A model generated the notes under the pieces. The model was not told the origin of the DNA and did not search any database. It was given only the letters and a program-made list of their open reading frames with translations. Both the position numbers and the translations under genes were made by a program. 47,931 nt of DNA from an uncultured Flavobacteriales bacterium (GTDB lineage: Bacteria; Bacteroidota; Bacteroidia; Flavobacteriales_D; Sanyastnellaceae). Positions within the stretch are counted from its first letter, which is position 1, and the number at the start of each line of letters is the position of its first letter. Below, piece by piece: positions 8,619 to 17,465 of this stretch. The stretch spans positions 1 to 47,931 of the forward strand of contig CASICO010000019.1 of the NCBI GenBank assembly GCA_949373165.1. Reading direction: 5' to 3'.

Positions 8619-9560
8619 TCAATGCGCCGTGTCATCCTGAGTGCACGTCTTTAAATGCGGTAAAATATTCTCCCACTGGATTGAATCGAGTGCCAGACAT
8701 TCGATCAGGGTCTCCAAGTCTGCGCCATGGTGCTTCACATAGCGCGCGATGACTTGCCCTTTTTTGACGCCCACTCCAGGCAATTGAGACCACGATTGGG
8801 CATCCAATTGACCGACGCATTTCTTCTGAACTTGACCTGGCGCACATTTGAAATGCACCATGAGCACATGGGCCAAACTGTCCCACCCCAGGGCCTCTTC
8901 CAATTGCTGAACCCGAGAAAATCCCCCCCAGTTCCGCCGCGCGGTTAAAACCCGACCTGCAACCCAAGGCCCTACACCCCGAATGGCCATGAGCTCCAGA
9001 CTGTCCGCTTGATTTAAATCCACACGCGATTCAGAAACACCACCCCTTGGCTGGTCCTCGACTTGAACGGTTTTAAGCTGGTGTTTTGCGGCGCTCTGCT
9101 CTGTGGCACGCTCAGGAGACAACGGGCCTTCGCGGCTGGGGAAAACCAAACGTCCATCATGCTGGGCGAGCCATCCTGTGGGGAGAACGCGCATACGCCG
9201 CAATACATCTCGCGTTATAATACCGCCCACCGCATTACGATAACGCACAGCCGACCTCGCTTGTCGCGGACTGAGTCCCAAGCGCACCCATCCGGCAGAA
9301 TCCAGAAGGTCCACAGCAATGGGCCCAACTGCATCCTCATCCGTTCGACTCAAGGTCAAGGACGCCTCATCCATCTGGGTGGGCTCAGAAATGACTTGAT
9401 CTAATGCATAAAGCAACTCCTTCACCCCAATGGGTTCTGGCACCGCGGGAAGCCTTGACCTCCAGAGCTCGACCCCGACCCACAACATGAAGGCCAGCCC
9501 AAGAAGCCATGTTCCGAGGCGCTCCGACTTCAATGGAGGCGGGACAAAAAATGGCCGCAA
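8619..9560 (-). CDS. Membrane-anchored helix-hairpin-helix protein, ComEA-like
   Basis: A 313-residue protein with one N-terminal membrane segment (LGTWLLGLAFMLWVGVELW, residues about 17-35) and helix-hairpin-helix repeats. Clear copies are VDLNQADSLELMAIRGVGPW (about 180-200) and a later WSQLPGVGVKKGQVIARYVK. HhH motifs of this kind bind DNA without sequence preference; ComEA uses them in DNA uptake. The Bacteroidota version is longer, with several degenerate repeats. The start must be TTG at 9560, because an in-frame TGA (the symporter stop) lies 9 bases upstream and no suitable ATG follows. No other competence gene is nearby, so a role in uptake is inferred from domain content only. Confidence 0.75.
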   Translation of the reverse strand: MRPFFVPPPLKSERLGTWLLGLAFMLWVGVELWRSRLPAVPEPIGVKELLYALDQVISEPTQMDEASLTLSRTDEDAVGPIAVDLLDSAGWVRLGLSPRQARSAVRYRNAVGGIITRDVLRRMRVLPTGWLAQHDGRLVFPSREGPLSPERATEQSAAKHQLKTVQVEDQPRGGVSESRVDLNQADSLELMAIRGVGPWVAGRVLTARRNWGGFSRVQQLEEALGWDSLAHVLMVHFKCAPGQVQKKCVGQLDAQSWSQLPGVGVKKGQVIARYVKHHGADLETLIECLALDSIQWENILPHLKTCTQDDTAH

Positions 9561-9566
9561 TCGAAA

Positions 9567-11111
9567 TCAGTCGTAGCGCTTGATTTCGCCGGACTTTACT
9601 CGTTTTAGGTAATCCGTAAGGTCACCCTTGACCTCCCCTGCCAAGAAGTAAAGCCCCAACACATTCGGGAAGCACATGGCAAAAATCATCGCGTCTCCAA
9701 AGTCAAAGACACTGCTCGCGCTGATGGCAGACCCAATCACCACAAAGACGCAGAAGATGGCCTTGTAGCTCAAGTCTGCAGCCCGCGTCTCGCCAAACAG
9801 GTAGGTCCATGCCTTGAGCCCATAGTAACTCCACGAAATCATGGTCGAAAGCGCAAACAAAATCACGGCCAAAGAAAGCACTCCTGGGAACCAAGAAATG
9901 CTCTGCTCGAAGCTGCTTGAGGTGAGTCCAATGGCGTCCAATGATCCAGCCTGAGCATTGCCGAATACAGTAACAGCATCATATTGACCATAGTCTGTGA
10001 TCACGATTACAAGAGCGGTCATGGTGCAGATGACCACGGTATCGATGAATGGCTCGAGCAACGCCACGATGCCCTCACTTACGGGCTCGTCTGTCTTGGC
10101 TGCACTGTGCGCAATGGATGCCGAACCGATGCCCGCTTCATTGGAGAATGCCGCTCTGCGAATGCCTTGAATCAGGACCCCAACGAGTCCACCGTACATC
10201 GCATCTGGATCAAACGCACCACTGATGATGCGGCTAAAAGCCGTCGGCACCGCACCCAAATTGGTCAAAATCACCCAAAGCGCGCCCAAAATGTATATGC
10301 CCACCATAAAGGGAACAATCTTGTCTGTCACTTTCGCTATCGACTTGATGCCTCCGAGAATGACCACACCAACGACGCCGGCCATCAGCACGCCGAACAC
10401 CCAACCTTGGCCGAAAAGGAAACTCGATTCTCCGCCTGTGACCGCAATGAGCTGCTGGGTCGCTTGGTTGATTTGGACCATGTTGCCTCCTCCAAAGGAG
10501 CCTCCAATGCATGCAATGGCAAAGAGAACAGCCAACACCTTACCTAAACCACCTTTGCCTTGCTTGGCCAACCCATCGCGCAAGTAATACATCGGACCAC
10601 CGGAGACGGATCCATCCGGATTCTGCCTGCGGTATTTGAGTCCCAGTGTGCACTCAATGAACTTGCTGCTCATCCCGAACAATCCGGCAATGATCATCCA
10701 GAAGGTGGCTCCCGGACCGCCCAAAGAAACCGCAACCGCGACACCTGCGATGTTTCCTACACCCACAGTGCCACTCAATGCAGCGGTCAGTGCTTGAAAA
10801 TGCGACACCTCACCTTGATGGTTGGGGTTGTCATATTTCCCTCGGACAACGTCCAAGGCATGCCGAAAAGCGCGGATGTTGACGAACTTGAAATAGACCG
10901 TAAAAAACAAGGCCCCAACAAACAACCAAATCAAAACAAACGGAACGGTAAACCCTCCCAGCTCTACGCTCCAAAAGATGATGGAGGTGATCACTTCCGT
11001 GACCGGGCCCATCACGTTGTTAATGGCGTCATCCACAGAAGCTGCAGAGGCTTGAAATGGAAGAAAAAGAAGGGCAATCAGCGCAGTGCTGGCGGCGATC
11101 AAGCGTTGCAT
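9567..11111 (-). CDS. Sodium:alanine (amino acid:cation) symporter, AGCS family
   Basis: A 514-residue polytopic inner-membrane protein that couples uptake of alanine or glycine to sodium. It begins with a signal-like helix ([20 protein letters not shown]), followed by about ten more hydrophobic segments. Family motifs include [47 protein letters not shown], and [20 protein letters not shown], the last matching the conserved NEAGxGSA loop. The open frame extends to 11318 but its first 69 residues are not family-like; the ATG at 11111 is the natural start. Its stop lies 6 bases before the ComEA-like gene, so the two are likely cotranscribed. Confidence 0.93.
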   Translation of the reverse strand: MQRLIAASTALIALLFLPFQASAASVDDAINNVMGPVTEVITSIIFWSVELGGFTVPFVLIWLFVGALFFTVYFKFVNIRAFRHALDVVRGKYDNPNHQGEVSHFQALTAALSGTVGVGNIAGVAVAVSLGGPGATFWMIIAGLFGMSSKFIECTLGLKYRRQNPDGSVSGGPMYYLRDGLAKQGKGGLGKVLAVLFAIACIGGSFGGGNMVQINQATQQLIAVTGGESSFLFGQGWVFGVLMAGVVGVVILGGIKSIAKVTDKIVPFMVGIYILGALWVILTNLGAVPTAFSRIISGAFDPDAMYGGLVGVLIQGIRRAAFSNEAGIGSASIAHSAAKTDEPVSEGIVALLEPFIDTVVICTMTALVIVITDYGQYDAVTVFGNAQAGSLDAIGLTSSSFEQSISWFPGVLSLAVILFALSTMISWSYYGLKAWTYLFGETRAADLSYKAIFCVFVVIGSAISASSVFDFGDAMIFAMCFPNVLGLYFLAGEVKGDLTDYLKRVKSGEIKRYD

Positions 11112-11175
11112 GAAAATTGGATTGAGTTGCGTTGGGCGCAATATAGGCCCCGCAACATGCTCCCGACAGATGGAA

Positions 11176-12204
11176 TCAATCTGGAGTTTGCAAACCGAAC
11201 AAACGGTTGAGCAGACGCAACTGGTTCTCGTTACCGAGAACGAACAGTTTACAAGCGTTGTCAAGCGGTGTATTTGGACCGGGATTGATGATGAACTCCC
11301 CTGCGGATGTTTTAACACCGATCACATTCACCCCCAATCGGTTTCGCGCATCCACCTCACCAAGTGTTGGCAAACGGAATTCACTGGGCAAATCCTTGAC
11401 GTCCACCTCTTCCAAATTGATGGCGTCCTTGCCTTGGATTCGGATGTGGTCAATGAAGTCCATGACATCCGGGTTGACCACAAGAGAGGCCATGTGCGCG
11501 CCCCCAACGGTGTCCGGCATGATCACGTTGTCTGCCCCTGCCCGCCGCAACTTTGCAACGGAAGCTGCTTGAGATGCGCGGCTGATGATGGTGGCTTCTT
11601 CGTTGTGCTCCCGCACGGACAGCACCGTGTACAAGTTGTCCGCGTCGCTCGGCAACGTACAAATGACGGCGTGCGCCCGCTCCACTGCAGCGGCCATCAA
11701 GCGGTCATCTCGTGTTGCATCACCGGCGATGACCAATGGCGTCAACCCCTCGCGCAACTGAGTCACCAGCTCCTCGTCTTTCTCTACAATCACCACTTCG
11801 TGGCCCTTGGCTTGCAAGTCCGCATAGGCCTTCTCGCCCACACGCCCATAGCCGCAGACAATCACATGGCCGTCTAAGTTGTCGATGGTTCGTTCCAATT
11901 TCCTTGCATTAAAGAGGTCCCGATATTCCCCTGCCACGAAGTACGTCGTTATGGCCGAGATCGTATAGGCGAATGTACCGATTGAGAAAATGATGAGCAG
12001 CGAGGTGAACACCATCCCATGCGGGCTCAACTCATGCACCTCTCGGAAACCCACCGTACTGACCGTGATCATGGTCATGTAGAAGGCCTCGATGAAGGTG
12101 TAACCTTCGAGCACCATAAACCCCACGCTTCCGACCACAATCACCAAGGCCACCACGGCCAAAGACAGGGCAATTCTGCTGAAGGATTTGAATCGATAGA
12201 GCAC
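11176..12204 (-). CDS. Two-TM potassium channel with RCK (TrkA-N) domain
   Basis: A 342-residue ligand-gated potassium channel subunit. It has two membrane helices (residues about 10-30 and 64-86) flanking a pore loop [14 protein letters not shown]. The cytoplasmic regulator domain starts with [11 protein letters not shown], a Rossmann G-x-G-x-x-G nucleotide site, and continues with the acidic EKD (the NAD-binding strand end) and ITRASQ-type positions ([19 protein letters not shown]). A C-terminal TrkA-C-like part follows. The selectivity filter reads TVGFRE instead of the usual TVGYGD. The start codon is GTG at 12204, the only start after an in-frame TAA. It sits 10 bases after pyrF. Confidence 0.88.
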   Translation of the reverse strand: MLYRFKSFSRIALSLAVVALVIVVGSVGFMVLEGYTFIEAFYMTMITVSTVGFREVHELSPHGMVFTSLLIIFSIGTFAYTISAITTYFVAGEYRDLFNARKLERTIDNLDGHVIVCGYGRVGEKAYADLQAKGHEVVIVEKDEELVTQLREGLTPLVIAGDATRDDRLMAAAVERAHAVICTLPSDADNLYTVLSVREHNEEATIISRASQAASVAKLRRAGADNVIMPDTVGGAHMASLVVNPDVMDFIDHIRIQGKDAINLEEVDVKDLPSEFRLPTLGEVDARNRLGVNVIGVKTSAGEFIINPGPNTPLDNACKLFVLGNENQLRLLNRLFGLQTPD

Positions 12205-12213
12205 AGTGGAAAG

Positions 12214-13035
12214 TTAACGGGATGTCATCAATTCCTCGGCCATGGCATTTTGAATGCGCAAGGCTTCTTTTCGAGCGGCTTCTGCAAAGTCTTCACCTGA
12301 AGACGCATAGAGCAAGCTTCGGCCAACATTGACAAGCAAACCGCCAGCCAACGGAGCGGACCATCCCGCTTGGCAGACCGCCGATAAAGTTCCGCCTTGA
12401 GCGCCGACACCGGGGACCAACAAGAATCGATCTGGCACCACCTCACGCACTTCAGACAACCATTCTGGCCGTGTAGCACCCACCACGTACATCAGCCGCT
12501 CAGCGCCTTTGTACTGCTGGCTAACCTCCAAGACGCGTCGCCACAATGGAGCACCATGGTCTACTCCGTGAAATTCGAAATCTTCCGCACCAGGGTTGGA
12601 CGTCGCAGCCAAAAGAATGGTCCACTTGTCCTCGAAGGCCAAGAAAGGCTCCACACTGTCCCTTCCCATATAAGGGGCCACAGTGACCGCATCGGCGCCC
12701 CAAGCTTCAAAAGCCGCTTGAGCATAACGCGTGGCCGTGTTCCCAATGTCGCCACGTTTGGCATCCGCGATCCGAAGGCACCCTTCAGGAATGGCCTTCA
12801 TCGTTTCACTCAAGACATTCCAACCCTCCGGCCCCAAGGCTTCATAAAATGCCACATTGGGCTTGTAGGCCACGGCCAAATCAGAAGTGGCCTCTATAAT
12901 GGCACGGTTGAAGGCGAGAATGGCCTCAGTTCCGCTCCCCAAATGAGCGGGAATTCTTGCAGGATCGGGGTCCAAACCCACACACAAGAATGACTGCTTT
13001 GCACGAATGGTGTTGATGAGCGTCTGGCGGTCCAT
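12214..13035 (-). CDS. pyrF: Orotidine 5'-phosphate decarboxylase (type 2)
   Basis: Catalyses the last step of UMP synthesis, the decarboxylation of OMP to UMP. The 273-residue protein has the group 2 signatures FLCVGLDPDPARIP near the N-terminus, AVAYKPNVAFYEALGPEGW, and the catalytic DAKRGDIGNTATRYA with the Asp-Lys-x-x-Asp arrangement. LVPGVGAQGG near the C-terminus is the phosphate-binding loop. The ATG at 13035 gives MDRQTLINTIRAKQ; an earlier frame start at 13080 overlaps prfA and adds no conserved sequence. It lies 41 bases after the prfA stop in a run of tightly packed genes. Confidence 0.93.
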   Translation of the reverse strand: MDRQTLINTIRAKQSFLCVGLDPDPARIPAHLGSGTEAILAFNRAIIEATSDLAVAYKPNVAFYEALGPEGWNVLSETMKAIPEGCLRIADAKRGDIGNTATRYAQAAFEAWGADAVTVAPYMGRDSVEPFLAFEDKWTILLAATSNPGAEDFEFHGVDHGAPLWRRVLEVSQQYKGAERLMYVVGATRPEWLSEVREVVPDRFLLVPGVGAQGGTLSAVCQAGWSAPLAGGLLVNVGRSLLYASSGEDFAEAARKEALRIQNAMAEELMTSR

Positions 13036-13076
13036 GGTTGGCGAAGATACCCTTCGGCAGGAATCCATCGGAACGT

Positions 13077-14168
13077 TCACGAACGTCCGCCATCAACGCC
13101 CGCTTGCTTGAGCCTTTCGGTCCGTTCCACCGTGCGCAATGCATCTATGAGCTCTTGAAGATCGCCGCCCAGAACGCGCTCTAAAGCATGAAGGGTCAGT
13201 CCAATCCGATGGTCGGTAACACGGCCTTGAGAATAATTGTAAGTGCGGATTTTCCCTGACCGGTCCCCAGTTCCCACTTGTGACTTCCTTTCCGCAGCCT
13301 CTTTGGCCCGACGGACGCGATCTTCCGCCTCCCACAATCGGGTCCTGAGCACGCCCAAGGCTTGATCGTAGTTCGCATGCTGCGAACGTCCGTCTTGACA
13401 CTCGACGACCACACCCGTGGGCAAGTGGGTAAGCCGCACTGCACTCTCTGTCTTGTTTACGTGCTGCCCTCCTGCACCGCTCGCACGAAACGTGTCCTTT
13501 CGAATGTCTTTGAGGTCGAGTTTGAAATCCGCTTGCTCGGCTTGGGGCAAAATGGCCACAGTTGCGGCACTGGTGTGGACGCGTCCTTGTGACTCCGTGG
13601 CGGGAACACGTTGAACACGGTGGGTGCCACTTTCGTATTTCAAGTGGCCGAAAACAGCATTCCCAGAAATCCGGGCCACAATCTCCTTGTATCCGCCTGC
13701 CGTTCCATCATGCGCACCAATGACCTCCATCTTCCAGCCCTTGCCATCCACATAGCGCTGGTACATGCGGAACAAATCCCCAGCCCAAATCGCAGCCTCA
13801 TCTCCGCCTGCCCCGCCCCTCAATTCGAGCACACAATCGCGCTGATCGCTTGGGTCATCGGGAACAAGGGCTTCTTGCAATTCTAGGGTCAATGCCTTCA
13901 GTACGGCCTCCAAACGGCCGACCTCCTCGCGTGCCATTTCCCGAAGCTCCGCATCTTCACTGTCCCGGTCAACTTTGGCCTCTTCTAGGCCCTCCCATGT
14001 TTTTCTGTATCGGCGAACCCGTTTCACAAGGGGATCGAGCGTGTTGTAATCCCGCATGGCCGAACGATAGGCCTCTGGGTCACCAATCACACTGGGGTCA
14101 ATGACGCGCATCGACAATTCTCGGTGCCGGTCCTCCAGCGCCGCCAGTCGATCCAGCAACCCTTCCAT
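13077..14168 (-). CDS. prfA: Peptide chain release factor 1
   Basis: RF1 recognises UAA and UAG and triggers peptide release. The 363-residue protein has the stop-codon recognition tripeptide PAT (in VQRVPATESQGRVHTSAATV), which separates RF1 from RF2. It also has the catalytic GGQ in TFRASGAGGQHVNKTESAVR, followed by THLPTGVVVECQDGRSQH. The N-terminal coiled helical domain and the C-terminal YNYSQGRVTDHRIGLTLHAL motif are intact. The start (MEGLLDRLAALEDRH) overlaps nothing and lies one base past the purM stop. Confidence 0.96.
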   Translation of the reverse strand: MEGLLDRLAALEDRHRELSMRVIDPSVIGDPEAYRSAMRDYNTLDPLVKRVRRYRKTWEGLEEAKVDRDSEDAELREMAREEVGRLEAVLKALTLELQEALVPDDPSDQRDCVLELRGGAGGDEAAIWAGDLFRMYQRYVDGKGWKMEVIGAHDGTAGGYKEIVARISGNAVFGHLKYESGTHRVQRVPATESQGRVHTSAATVAILPQAEQADFKLDLKDIRKDTFRASGAGGQHVNKTESAVRLTHLPTGVVVECQDGRSQHANYDQALGVLRTRLWEAEDRVRRAKEAAERKSQVGTGDRSGKIRTYNYSQGRVTDHRIGLTLHALERVLGGDLQELIDALRTVERTERLKQAGVDGGRS

Positions 14169-14169
14169 T

Positions 14170-15363
14170 TTAACTGTACGTCTCCTGACCTTCTGGGCCG
14201 TAGATGGTCAAACGCGGCGCGTCGGCAATTCGGGCTTCTACCCGGCCAACAATCTGGGCCTGAACACCGTGCTGCATTGCTGTATCGATGACCGTTTGAG
14301 CATGCTCCGGTGTGGTGTAAACCTCCATCCGATGCCCCATGTTGTAGACCTGATACATCTCCCGCCAAGACGTGCCGCTGTGCTCCTGAATGAGCTTGAA
14401 CAAAGGCGGCGTCTCAAACAAACCGTCCTTTACGATGTGGAGACCTTCATCTGCAAAGTGCAATACTTTGGTTTGGCCTCCACCACTGCAATGAACCAGC
14501 CCGTGCAGATGTGTCCGGCCGTGGGCGAACAAATCCACCATGACCGGCGCGTAGGTGCGGGTAGGGGACAGCACCAGTTTCCCCGCATCTACAGGCACAC
14601 CATCCACCGAGTCAGTGACATTAAAAGGTCCTGTATAAACCAAGTCTTCTGGCAATCCCGGATCGAAACATTCCGGATACTTCTCTCTCCAGCCCGGACC
14701 AAAGACATCATGGCGGGCGCTGGTCAATCCATTGCTCCCAGTGCCTCCATTCCAAATGGACTCATAATGGGCTTGCCCATCACTGGCCAACCCCACGACA
14801 ACATCTCCTGCTTGAATTCGTGCATTGTCGATGACCTCGTCTCGGCGCATCCTGCAAACCACCGTTGAGTCGACCACAACGGTGCGGACCAAGTCCCCCA
14901 AATCAGCAGTTTCTCCGCCTGTGCCGCGCACGTCCAAGCCCCATTTTCGCCATTCAGCCATGAGCTCTTCCGTACCCTGGATTAGAGCCGCAATGACTTC
15001 TCCTGGAACCAATCTTTTGTTCCGCCCAATGGTAGAACTCACCATAATTGGCCCTGTTGCACCCACGCACAACAAGTCGTCCAGGTTCATCACCAGAGCA
15101 TCTTGGGCAATCCCCTTCCAGACAGAAAGGTCTCCAGTCTCCTTCCAGTAGATCCAAGCCAATGCGCTTTTTGTGCCCGCCCCGTCGGCATGCATCACCA
15201 GACAGTGCTCATCGCTGCCTGTTAAGGCATCGGGGACCACTTTACAAAAGGCCTTTGGAAAGACCCCTTTGTCAATGCCCGATATGGCGGCATGGACCTC
15301 CTCCTTCCCTGAAGAGACGCCGCGCCGGGCATACCGGTCCTGCTGTGTAGAACCGGACACCAT
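14170..15363 (-). CDS. purM: Phosphoribosylformylglycinamidine cyclo-ligase (AIR synthase)
   Basis: Converts FGAM to AIR with ATP in purine synthesis. The protein matches the longer Bacteroidota PurM form (about 397 residues): RYARRGVSSGKEEVHAAI, then the signature MHADGAGTKSALAWIYWKET and DALVMNLDDLLCVGATGPIM, with the ATP-binding D-x-x-x-N-x-D-D pattern. GTGGETADLGD and VGLASDGQAHYESIWNGGTG are further family motifs. I chose the ATG at 15363. A GTG at 15372 would overlap the TGA of the preceding gene and add only MSD, so the difference is small. It is followed immediately by prfA. Confidence 0.92.
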   Translation of the reverse strand: MVSGSTQQDRYARRGVSSGKEEVHAAISGIDKGVFPKAFCKVVPDALTGSDEHCLVMHADGAGTKSALAWIYWKETGDLSVWKGIAQDALVMNLDDLLCVGATGPIMVSSTIGRNKRLVPGEVIAALIQGTEELMAEWRKWGLDVRGTGGETADLGDLVRTVVVDSTVVCRMRRDEVIDNARIQAGDVVVGLASDGQAHYESIWNGGTGSNGLTSARHDVFGPGWREKYPECFDPGLPEDLVYTGPFNVTDSVDGVPVDAGKLVLSPTRTYAPVMVDLFAHGRTHLHGLVHCSGGGQTKVLHFADEGLHIVKDGLFETPPLFKLIQEHSGTSWREMYQVYNMGHRMEVYTTPEHAQTVIDTAMQHGVQAQIVGRVEARIADAPRLTIYGPEGQETYS

Positions 15364-15368
15364 GTCGC

Positions 15369-17375
15369 TCACTCCGGTACGTAGTCGAAACTGGTGATTC
15401 GGAATACCGTGCGGCGGTTCATTTGGTGCGCCGCTTCGCGCTCCTCGTCTGTGGCCAAGGCTGCAATTTCAGCGTCGCTAATCAAAGGCATGGTTTCCCC
15501 ACGACCCAATGGCTGGAGACGCTCGGTCTCAATGCCTCGCTCCACCAAATAATTGACACAGGTTTCAGCCCGGCGCTGGCTCAGCGCATCGTTGGCCTGA
15601 TTGCCCCCTCGCGTATCCGTATGGGCCTCCAAGGAGATCACAAACTTGGGGTTTCGGTCCAGCAAATCGACCAAATAATCGAGCGAGTCCTTTGAGTTCA
15701 CAGCCTCGTCAACCACCAAGTCCGCCTTGGCAAATTCGTATTGAACCAATGGCATCGGGTAGTCTTCGTTGGTGACCACCTCGCGCAAGAGATATTCTTT
15801 GATGAAATTGGTGGATTTAGACAAGCCTACCGTGCTGAATTGATCTCCCGCATTGATGTATCCATCCATGGAAATGCTCACCGAATAGGTGCTCTCAGCA
15901 CCTATTTCCCAGCGGCCATCTTCCACTCCACCCTCGTCATCGGAAGTGCCCGTGACGCTTTCCCCTTCGTTTCCAGTAACGGTCACCGTTGCACCCGCAA
16001 TGGGCATTCCGGTGTCGTAATCGTAGACATAAGGAACGTAATCGAACTCGAGCGGTGGCATCTCGAAGGAGAAGATGTCATCCTTGCCCTTGCTTTCTGG
16101 GCGATCTGAACTGAGGAAACCTTGTTCCTTCTTGGGGTGATACACCAATGCGAAGTCATCGCTCGCAGTATTGATGGGGTACTCCATGAATTCAGGTGCC
16201 TCGAAGGTCATCCCATTTCCGGTCCAAGTGGCTTTCAAGATGTCCAATCCACCCATTCCGCCTGGGCGACCTGAAGCGAAATAGAGGTCTCCGTTTTTGC
16301 GGATGTGAGGGAAGAACTCATCGGAAGAAGAATTGACATCAGGCCCCATGTTCATCGGAGACCCCCACTCACTGGATGCGTCATTCCATTCAATGTACCA
16401 GAGGTCTCGTCCACCCTGTCCCCCTTGCATGTCACTCACGAACACCATGTAGGCATCGTCGGGCGTCATGGTCGGCTGACCCACTTGAGATGAATCGTCT
16501 TCCATGCGGTTGAGAACCGGAAGCTCCTCCGCTGCTCCCCAGCGGGTACCCACTCGCTCAGAGCGGTAAATGTCACATGGAAAGTTGTCCCCCTTGTCTA
16601 CCAAACAACGGGTGAAATACAATGTCTTGAATTTGGAATCCAACGTAACACCCCCTTCGTTGCTTGGGCTGTTGATCGTGTTGCCTAGAGGCTCAGGAAT
16701 GCTCCACTTTCCCTTTCTGTCCACCTCTGCGGAAAACAGATCCATGTAGCTCTCCCCTGTGATGGGGTCTTCGCCACTTCCCGTACTGCTGCTTCGGCTT
16801 GAGGCGAAAATGACCTCTTCTCCGCGCTTGTCCGAAAAAGTTAAAGCGAAATCAAAACTGGGTGAATTGGCCATCACCACAGCTTCCACCACAAATCTGC
16901 TGTCTCCAACAATGAGACTCTCAGCCGCATTGTTGCAGGACGAAATGAAGGAATTGGCCACAGTGGCATCTCCCCCATTGGACTTGAACTTTTGGAATTG
17001 GTCGACCGCATCATCGAATTCCCCTTGGCCCATCAGGACCAAACCGTAATTCTGGAAGACTTCGGGGTGATCTGCCGCCCATTTGAGGTCAATGGCACGT
17101 CCATACCACTCTTCAGAAGCAGGAAGGGCGCGGCCCAAACGGTAGCACTCCCCAATCAAAAAGCAAACTCGGCCTTTTTCTTCAAGGTCGCCCTTGAGCT
17201 TGGCGTATGCGACTTGGTAGTCTTTCGCAGCTTCAAAATACCCACCCCTGTCAAAGGCGGCATCCGCATCTGCAGTGATGTCATTTTGAGCGAACCCCTG
17301 CAGGCAGAACAGGGAGAGGACAAAGGTGACGGCGAAGCTCAAGGCTCCAGAACGTCCGAGGATCAGGTTCAACAT
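15369..17375 (-). CDS. PorE-like outer-membrane protein: TPR, PD40 propeller, CRD, OmpA
   Basis: A 668-residue exported protein. It has a signal segment (SFAVTFVLSLFCLQGFAQ, ending near residue 30), then a TPR-like helical part (AAFDRGGYFEAAKDYQVAYA). A WD40/PD40-type beta-propeller follows, with repeated VTLDSKFKTLYFTR, MTPDDAYMVFVSD and DLYFASGRPGGMGGLDI blades. A carboxypeptidase-regulatory-like domain (GMPIAGATVTVTGNEGE) comes next, and a C-terminal OmpA domain (SLEAHTDTRGGNQANDALSQ, RRAETCVNYLVERGI) that binds peptidoglycan. This domain order is that of PorE, which links the type IX secretion machine to the cell wall. The ATG at 17375 is preferred over a GTG at 17396. The assignment to T9SS is supported by four T9SS cargo genes in the same window. 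Confidence 0.8.
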   Translation of the reverse strand: MLNLILGRSGALSFAVTFVLSLFCLQGFAQNDITADADAAFDRGGYFEAAKDYQVAYAKLKGDLEEKGRVCFLIGECYRLGRALPASEEWYGRAIDLKWAADHPEVFQNYGLVLMGQGEFDDAVDQFQKFKSNGGDATVANSFISSCNNAAESLIVGDSRFVVEAVVMANSPSFDFALTFSDKRGEEVIFASSRSSSTGSGEDPITGESYMDLFSAEVDRKGKWSIPEPLGNTINSPSNEGGVTLDSKFKTLYFTRCLVDKGDNFPCDIYRSERVGTRWGAAEELPVLNRMEDDSSQVGQPTMTPDDAYMVFVSDMQGGQGGRDLWYIEWNDASSEWGSPMNMGPDVNSSSDEFFPHIRKNGDLYFASGRPGGMGGLDILKATWTGNGMTFEAPEFMEYPINTASDDFALVYHPKKEQGFLSSDRPESKGKDDIFSFEMPPLEFDYVPYVYDYDTGMPIAGATVTVTGNEGESVTGTSDDEGGVEDGRWEIGAESTYSVSISMDGYINAGDQFSTVGLSKSTNFIKEYLLREVVTNEDYPMPLVQYEFAKADLVVDEAVNSKDSLDYLVDLLDRNPKFVISLEAHTDTRGGNQANDALSQRRAETCVNYLVERGIETERLQPLGRGETMPLISDAEIAALATDEEREAAHQMNRRTVFRITSFDYVPE

Positions 17376-17402
17376 TCCAAGAATCGATATGTGCACGAAT
17401 GT

Positions 17403-17446
17403 AAGAAGGCCCCGGAACTTCGCGTGAACGAATCCGAGGCCTTCTT
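17403..17446 (-). terminator. Terminator after glutamine synthetase III
   Basis: A 14-base stem (17403-17416 with 17433-17446, one G-U pair) around a 16-base loop lies 20 bases past the glnA stop. It is followed on the minus strand by only a short T stretch. The stem strength supports termination between glnA and the PorE-like gene. Confidence 0.65.
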
Positions 17447-17465
17447 CAATTAAAGTCGCAGAAAA

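Noticed and set aside
9558..9560. TTG start of the ComEA-like gene as evidence of a wrong start
   Set aside because: An in-frame stop lies 9 bases upstream, no ATG precedes the membrane helix, and the spacing to the symporter stop fits coupled translation.
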